6,908 bases of DNA from an uncultured Pseudomonas sp. (GTDB lineage: Bacteria > Pseudomonadota > Gammaproteobacteria > Pseudomonadales > Pseudomonadaceae), in assembly GCA_937863915.1 (NCBI GenBank), contig CALMID010000466.1, positions 1 to 6,908 of the forward strand. The letters are read 5' to 3'. A model generated the notes under the pieces. It did no database searches, was not told the origin of the DNA, and worked only from the letters and a program-made list of their open reading frames with translations. The translations under genes were made by a program, and so were the position numbers. Shown piece by piece: positions 4,816 through 6,908 of this stretch (the stretch's first letter is position 1; each line of letters begins with the position of its first letter).

Positions 4816-5688
4816 ATGTCAGCACAAATCCCTGAAGCTTTTGCCCAGCAGTTTGCGGACAACTTCATGCACGTCGCCCAACAGCAGGGCAGCCGCTTTG
4901 AGTCGGCTGTGACTGTTGAATCCGGCATCGTCGGCATGAGCAAATCCATCAACCGTCTCGGCCAGCGCACTGCATCGCAGCGCCTGAACCGTCACGCCGA
5001 TACCCCGCTGAACGACCAGCCGCACACCACTCGCTTTGTGGATCTGTACGATTGGGAAGATGGCGACATGATCGACGACCTCGACAAGGTTCGTATGCTG
5101 GTTGACCCGCAAAGCGACTATGTCAAGGCCATGGTTAATGCCCTGAACCGTGCCAAGGACAGCGTCATCATCAGCGCTCTCGGCGGCTCTGCCCGTTCTG
5201 GTGCGTCATCCACTGTTGCCCTGCCTTCTACCCAGAAGATTTTGGTTGACGGCACCAACGGCCTGACCAAAGCCAAGCTGATTGCAGCCCGCGCCTTGTT
5301 CCGCAAGAACGAGTGCGACGAGGAAGCTGGCGAGGAATTGTATCTGGCCTATGGCAACGTGCAGCTGCAGAACCTGCTGACCGATACCACGCTGACCAAC
5401 AGCGAGATCAACACGGTTCTGAGCCTGCAGGCCGGCAACATCCAGGGCGCCAAGCTGTTCGGCTTCAACATGATCCCGAGCGAACGCCAGATCCGCAGCG
5501 GCAACACCCGCTACTGCTACGCATGGGCCAAGTCTGGCGTTGTGCTTGGCGTTGGGCGCGACGTGCAGGTCGATGTCGGCAAAGACCCGGGCAAGGGCTT
5601 CAACACTCGCGTTTACGCCAAGATGGCAATCGGCGCGGTTCGTGTTGAGGAAGAAAAAGTTGTCGAGATCGCCTGTTACGAGGCGTAA
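4816..5688 (+). CDS. Major capsid protein
   Basis: This 290-residue protein should be the main shell subunit, with an HK97-like fold as in BPP-1/epsilon15-type podoviruses. Supporting features are the helical N-terminus (EAFAQQFADNFMHVAQQQGS, 7-26) and the NRHADTPL segment (58-65). After these come VDLYDWEDGDMIDDLDKVRM (75-94) and DPQSDYVKAMVNALNRAKD (97-115), a spine-helix pattern typical of this capsid family. The C-terminal half alternates beta and loop segments and ends in RVEEEKVVEIACYEA (276-290). Position after the scaffold agrees. The start has a clear GGAGA (4804-4808). The gene is flanked by hairpins, a terminator-like one upstream and a GC stem after its stop, consistent with separate control of a highly expressed gene. 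Confidence 0.92.
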   Translation: MSAQIPEAFAQQFADNFMHVAQQQGSRFESAVTVESGIVGMSKSINRLGQRTASQRLNRHADTPLNDQPHTTRFVDLYDWEDGDMIDDLDKVRMLVDPQSDYVKAMVNALNRAKDSVIISALGGSARSGASSTVALPSTQKILVDGTNGLTKAKLIAARALFRKNECDEEAGEELYLAYGNVQLQNLLTDTTLTNSEINTVLSLQAGNIQGAKLFGFNMIPSERQIRSGNTRYCYAWAKSGVVLGVGRDVQVDVGKDPGKGFNTRVYAKMAIGAVRVEEEKVVEIACYEA

Positions 5689-5693
5689 GACAG

Positions 5694-5715
5694 AGGGGGT
5701 GGGCAACCACCCCTT
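5694..5715 (+). other. Strong GC hairpin after the capsid gene
   Basis: GGGGTGG (5696-5702) pairs perfectly with CCACCCC (5707-5713) around a GCAA tetraloop. A G-T wobble and an A-T pair extend the stem to nine. It starts five bases after the capsid stop and ends 14 bases before the ribosome site of the next gene. There is no T tract of terminator quality, so an mRNA-stabilising or ribosome-insulating element is more likely than a terminator. Confidence 0.6.
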
Positions 5716-5741
5716 AACCCCTTTCGAGTGAGGTAAATACC

Positions 5742-6251
5742 ATGGGCGTAGTAGCCGTGAAATCCACCGTCGTGACCAATGCGGACGCGACCCCTGCAAC
5801 CCTGAATAAGCTCGGCCTGTCTGGCGGCGCTATCAAGCGCTCTGTCGGCACTGTCGAAACCACCAACGGCGATGACATCGGCAGCACCTATCGCATCTGT
5901 CGTGTTCATTCCAGCTGGTATATCGACCAGGTCAAGCTGTACAGCGACGATATCGGCTCGACCACCATCGCTGACTTTGGCCTGTATCGCACTGCTGCCG
6001 ATGGCGGCGCTGTGGTAGACGCCGACTTCTTCGGCTCTGCTGTGTCGCTGAAGGATGGCGCTGTTGCTGGCACTGAAATCCAGCACGAGTCTGCCGTCTA
6101 TGGCGTCGAGGACATCGAGAAGCCGATCTGGTCAGCTCTTGGCCTGACGTCTGATCCGGGTGTCTGGTACGACGTTGTTGCAACGCTGACTGCTGCTGCT
6201 GATGCAGCTGGCACCATCTCGCTGCGCGTCACTTACGTTGACAACAACTAA
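5742..6251 (+). CDS. Probable capsid decoration or cement protein
   Basis: This 169-residue protein is predicted to be mostly beta. It starts VKSTVVTNADATPAT (6-20), continues with GSTYRICRVHSSWYIDQVKL (47-66), DFGLYRTAADGGAVVDADFF (78-97) and WSALGLTSDPGVWYDVVATL (130-149), and ends GTISLRVTYVDNN. I recognise this as the type of conserved virion protein encoded just after the capsid gene in many podoviruses. In BPP-1 the equivalent position holds the cement protein Bbp16, a jelly roll that stabilises the shell. Direct homology to Bbp16 is not clear, so the role is inferred from position and fold character. TGAGGT (5729-5734) lies seven bases before the ATG. A terminator follows the stop within nine bases, so the gene probably shares an abundant mRNA with the capsid gene. 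Confidence 0.78.
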   Translation: MGVVAVKSTVVTNADATPATLNKLGLSGGAIKRSVGTVETTNGDDIGSTYRICRVHSSWYIDQVKLYSDDIGSTTIADFGLYRTAADGGAVVDADFFGSAVSLKDGAVAGTEIQHESAVYGVEDIEKPIWSALGLTSDPGVWYDVVATLTAAADAAGTISLRVTYVDNN

Positions 6252-6259
6252 GTGACTTT

Positions 6260-6293
6260 TGCCCTGCCCGTTTCGGCGGGTGGGGCATTTTTT
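6260..6293 (+). terminator. Strong intrinsic terminator between capsid and tail genes
   Basis: The arm TGCCCTGCCCG (6260-6270) pairs with CGGGTGGGGCA (6277-6287) over eleven positions, two of them wobble pairs, around a six-base TTTCGG loop. Six T (6288-6293) follow directly. It starts nine bases after the decoration gene stop and ends 17 bases before the tail gene ATG. The lack of an A tract on the 5' side makes it one-directional. Confidence 0.88.
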
Positions 6294-6310
6294 CATCTGC
6301 CGGGGTCTCT

Positions 6311-6874
6311 ATGCCGTCTGCTGTCGAAATCTGCTCCAATGCGCTGCTGCTGTTAGGTGCTGGCGCTATCACAGCCTTCGATGACGGGACGGACAGGGCG
6401 GCACTGGCAGGCAACCTGTGGGATACTGTGCGTGATGACATGCTGCGCAGTCACCCATGGAATTGTGCGGTAAAGCGCACCACGCTGGCGGCTGATGCTG
6501 ACGCGCCGGCATACGACTACAGCTACAAGTATTTGCTGCCGTCGGACTGGATGCGCACCATCTCTGTCGGGGAATATGGCGCCGAGCCTGATCATAGGAC
6601 GGAGGGGCGTTACATCCTGTGCGATGATGCGCCGCTTTACTTGCGCTACATCTACCGCAACACCGACCCGACCACCTATGACGCAAGCCTTGTAGGCTGC
6701 CTGACGCTGGCCATGGCTGCGCGGATGGCGTATCCGATAACGTCATCGGCATCACTGCAGCAGGCCTTCATGCAGGAGCTGCAGCAGGCATTGAGGCAGG
6801 CCCGCGCGATTGACGGGCAGGATGACCCGCCCGACACCATCGGCAACTTCACGCTACTGGCGAGCCGCTACTGA
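6311..6874 (+). CDS. Tail tubular protein A-like tail adaptor (T7 gp11 family)
   Basis: This 187-residue protein should form the ring that joins the portal to the tail nozzle of a short-tailed phage. Family-like features are ALLLLGAGAITAFDD (11-25), the block WDTVRDDMLRSHPWNCAVKR (37-56) and YLLPSDWMR (74-82). LYLRYIYRNTDPTTYD (109-124) follows, and then a helical end (CLTLAMAARMAYPI, 130-143, then a Gln/Ala-rich helix to about 168). The length is close to T7 gp11 (196 residues). The start lies five bases after GGGG (6302-6305). A strong terminator ends 17 bases before the ATG and there is no room for a promoter between them, so the gene depends on read-through or anti-termination. Its stop overlaps the next start (TGATG). 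Confidence 0.85.
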   Translation: MPSAVEICSNALLLLGAGAITAFDDGTDRAALAGNLWDTVRDDMLRSHPWNCAVKRTTLAADADAPAYDYSYKYLLPSDWMRTISVGEYGAEPDHRTEGRYILCDDAPLYLRYIYRNTDPTTYDASLVGCLTLAMAARMAYPITSSASLQQAFMQELQQALRQARAIDGQDDPPDTIGNFTLLASRY

Positions 6875-6908
6875 TGCCGCGCGTTACCTACAACCAGCCC
6901 AACTTTAC
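6874..6908 (+). CDS. 5' end of the next tail gene, probably nozzle or stabilisation protein
   Basis: Only eleven codons are visible (MPRVTYNQPNFT without its last base in the window). The ATG overlaps the preceding stop as TGATG. A basic-aromatic start with PNF a few residues in is what I expect of the large tail proteins that follow gp11-like genes, which often continue with a Gly-Glu-Leu-Ser-Pro motif. That part lies outside the window, so the assignment rests on position plus this short stretch. Confidence 0.5.
   Translation, partial: MPRVTYNQPNF

Noticed and set aside
1..6908. tRNA genes, CRISPR arrays, insertion sequences or attachment sites
   Set aside because: I saw no cloverleaf pattern, spaced repeat array, transposase or terminal inverted repeat. 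The compact gene layout leaves little room for them.

Overview
The window is a piece of a double-stranded DNA bacteriophage genome, or a prophage. It is GC-rich, every gene lies on the plus strand, and most start and stop codons touch or overlap. The virion genes match short-tailed phages (podovirus morphology): a T7 gp8-type head-to-tail connector (portal), a scaffold, a capsid protein and a T7 gp11-like tail adaptor. The run portal, beta-rich protein, Bbp19-like protein, scaffold, capsid, beta-rich protein resembles the head module of Bordetella phage BPP-1 and epsilon15-like phages. The host cannot be named. The composition and sigma70-like signals fit a Gram-negative proteobacterium, but that is inference.

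Positions 1-866 hold the end of an early or middle module. It contains the last codons of an unknown gene, an unknown 57-residue protein, a compact Ref-type HNH nuclease and a RusA-type Holliday junction resolvase. These genes overlap one another and look translationally coupled. Positions 856-917 hold a good sigma70-like promoter with a 13-bp palindrome in its spacer, followed by a small helix-turn-helix protein that may regulate it.

Positions 1152-3227 begin with a small palindrome (ATCGG-GAAT-CCGAT). Two short proteins follow, the second being a basic Met-Cys protein of the kind found just before phage portals, and then the 530-residue portal. Positions 3229-4626 encode a beta-rich virion protein, a Bbp19-like protein and the scaffold.

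Positions 4627-4815 are the longest non-coding stretch (189 nt). It carries a second copy of the palindrome, a terminator-like hairpin and a structured leader before the capsid gene. The capsid gene (4816-5688) and a probable decoration protein (5742-6251) are separated by a strong GC hairpin and are closed by a strong intrinsic terminator (6260-6293). The tail adaptor (6311-6874) and the first codons of the next tail gene follow.

Together the genes form the switch from DNA recombination to virion building. No terminase lies between the recombination genes and the portal, and a terminator separates capsid from tail genes. Both points recall T7 gene order more than the usual terminase-portal order. 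The best candidates for something undescribed are the two near-identical palindromes before the portal and capsid segments, and the promoter with its palindrome beside the helix-turn-helix gene.
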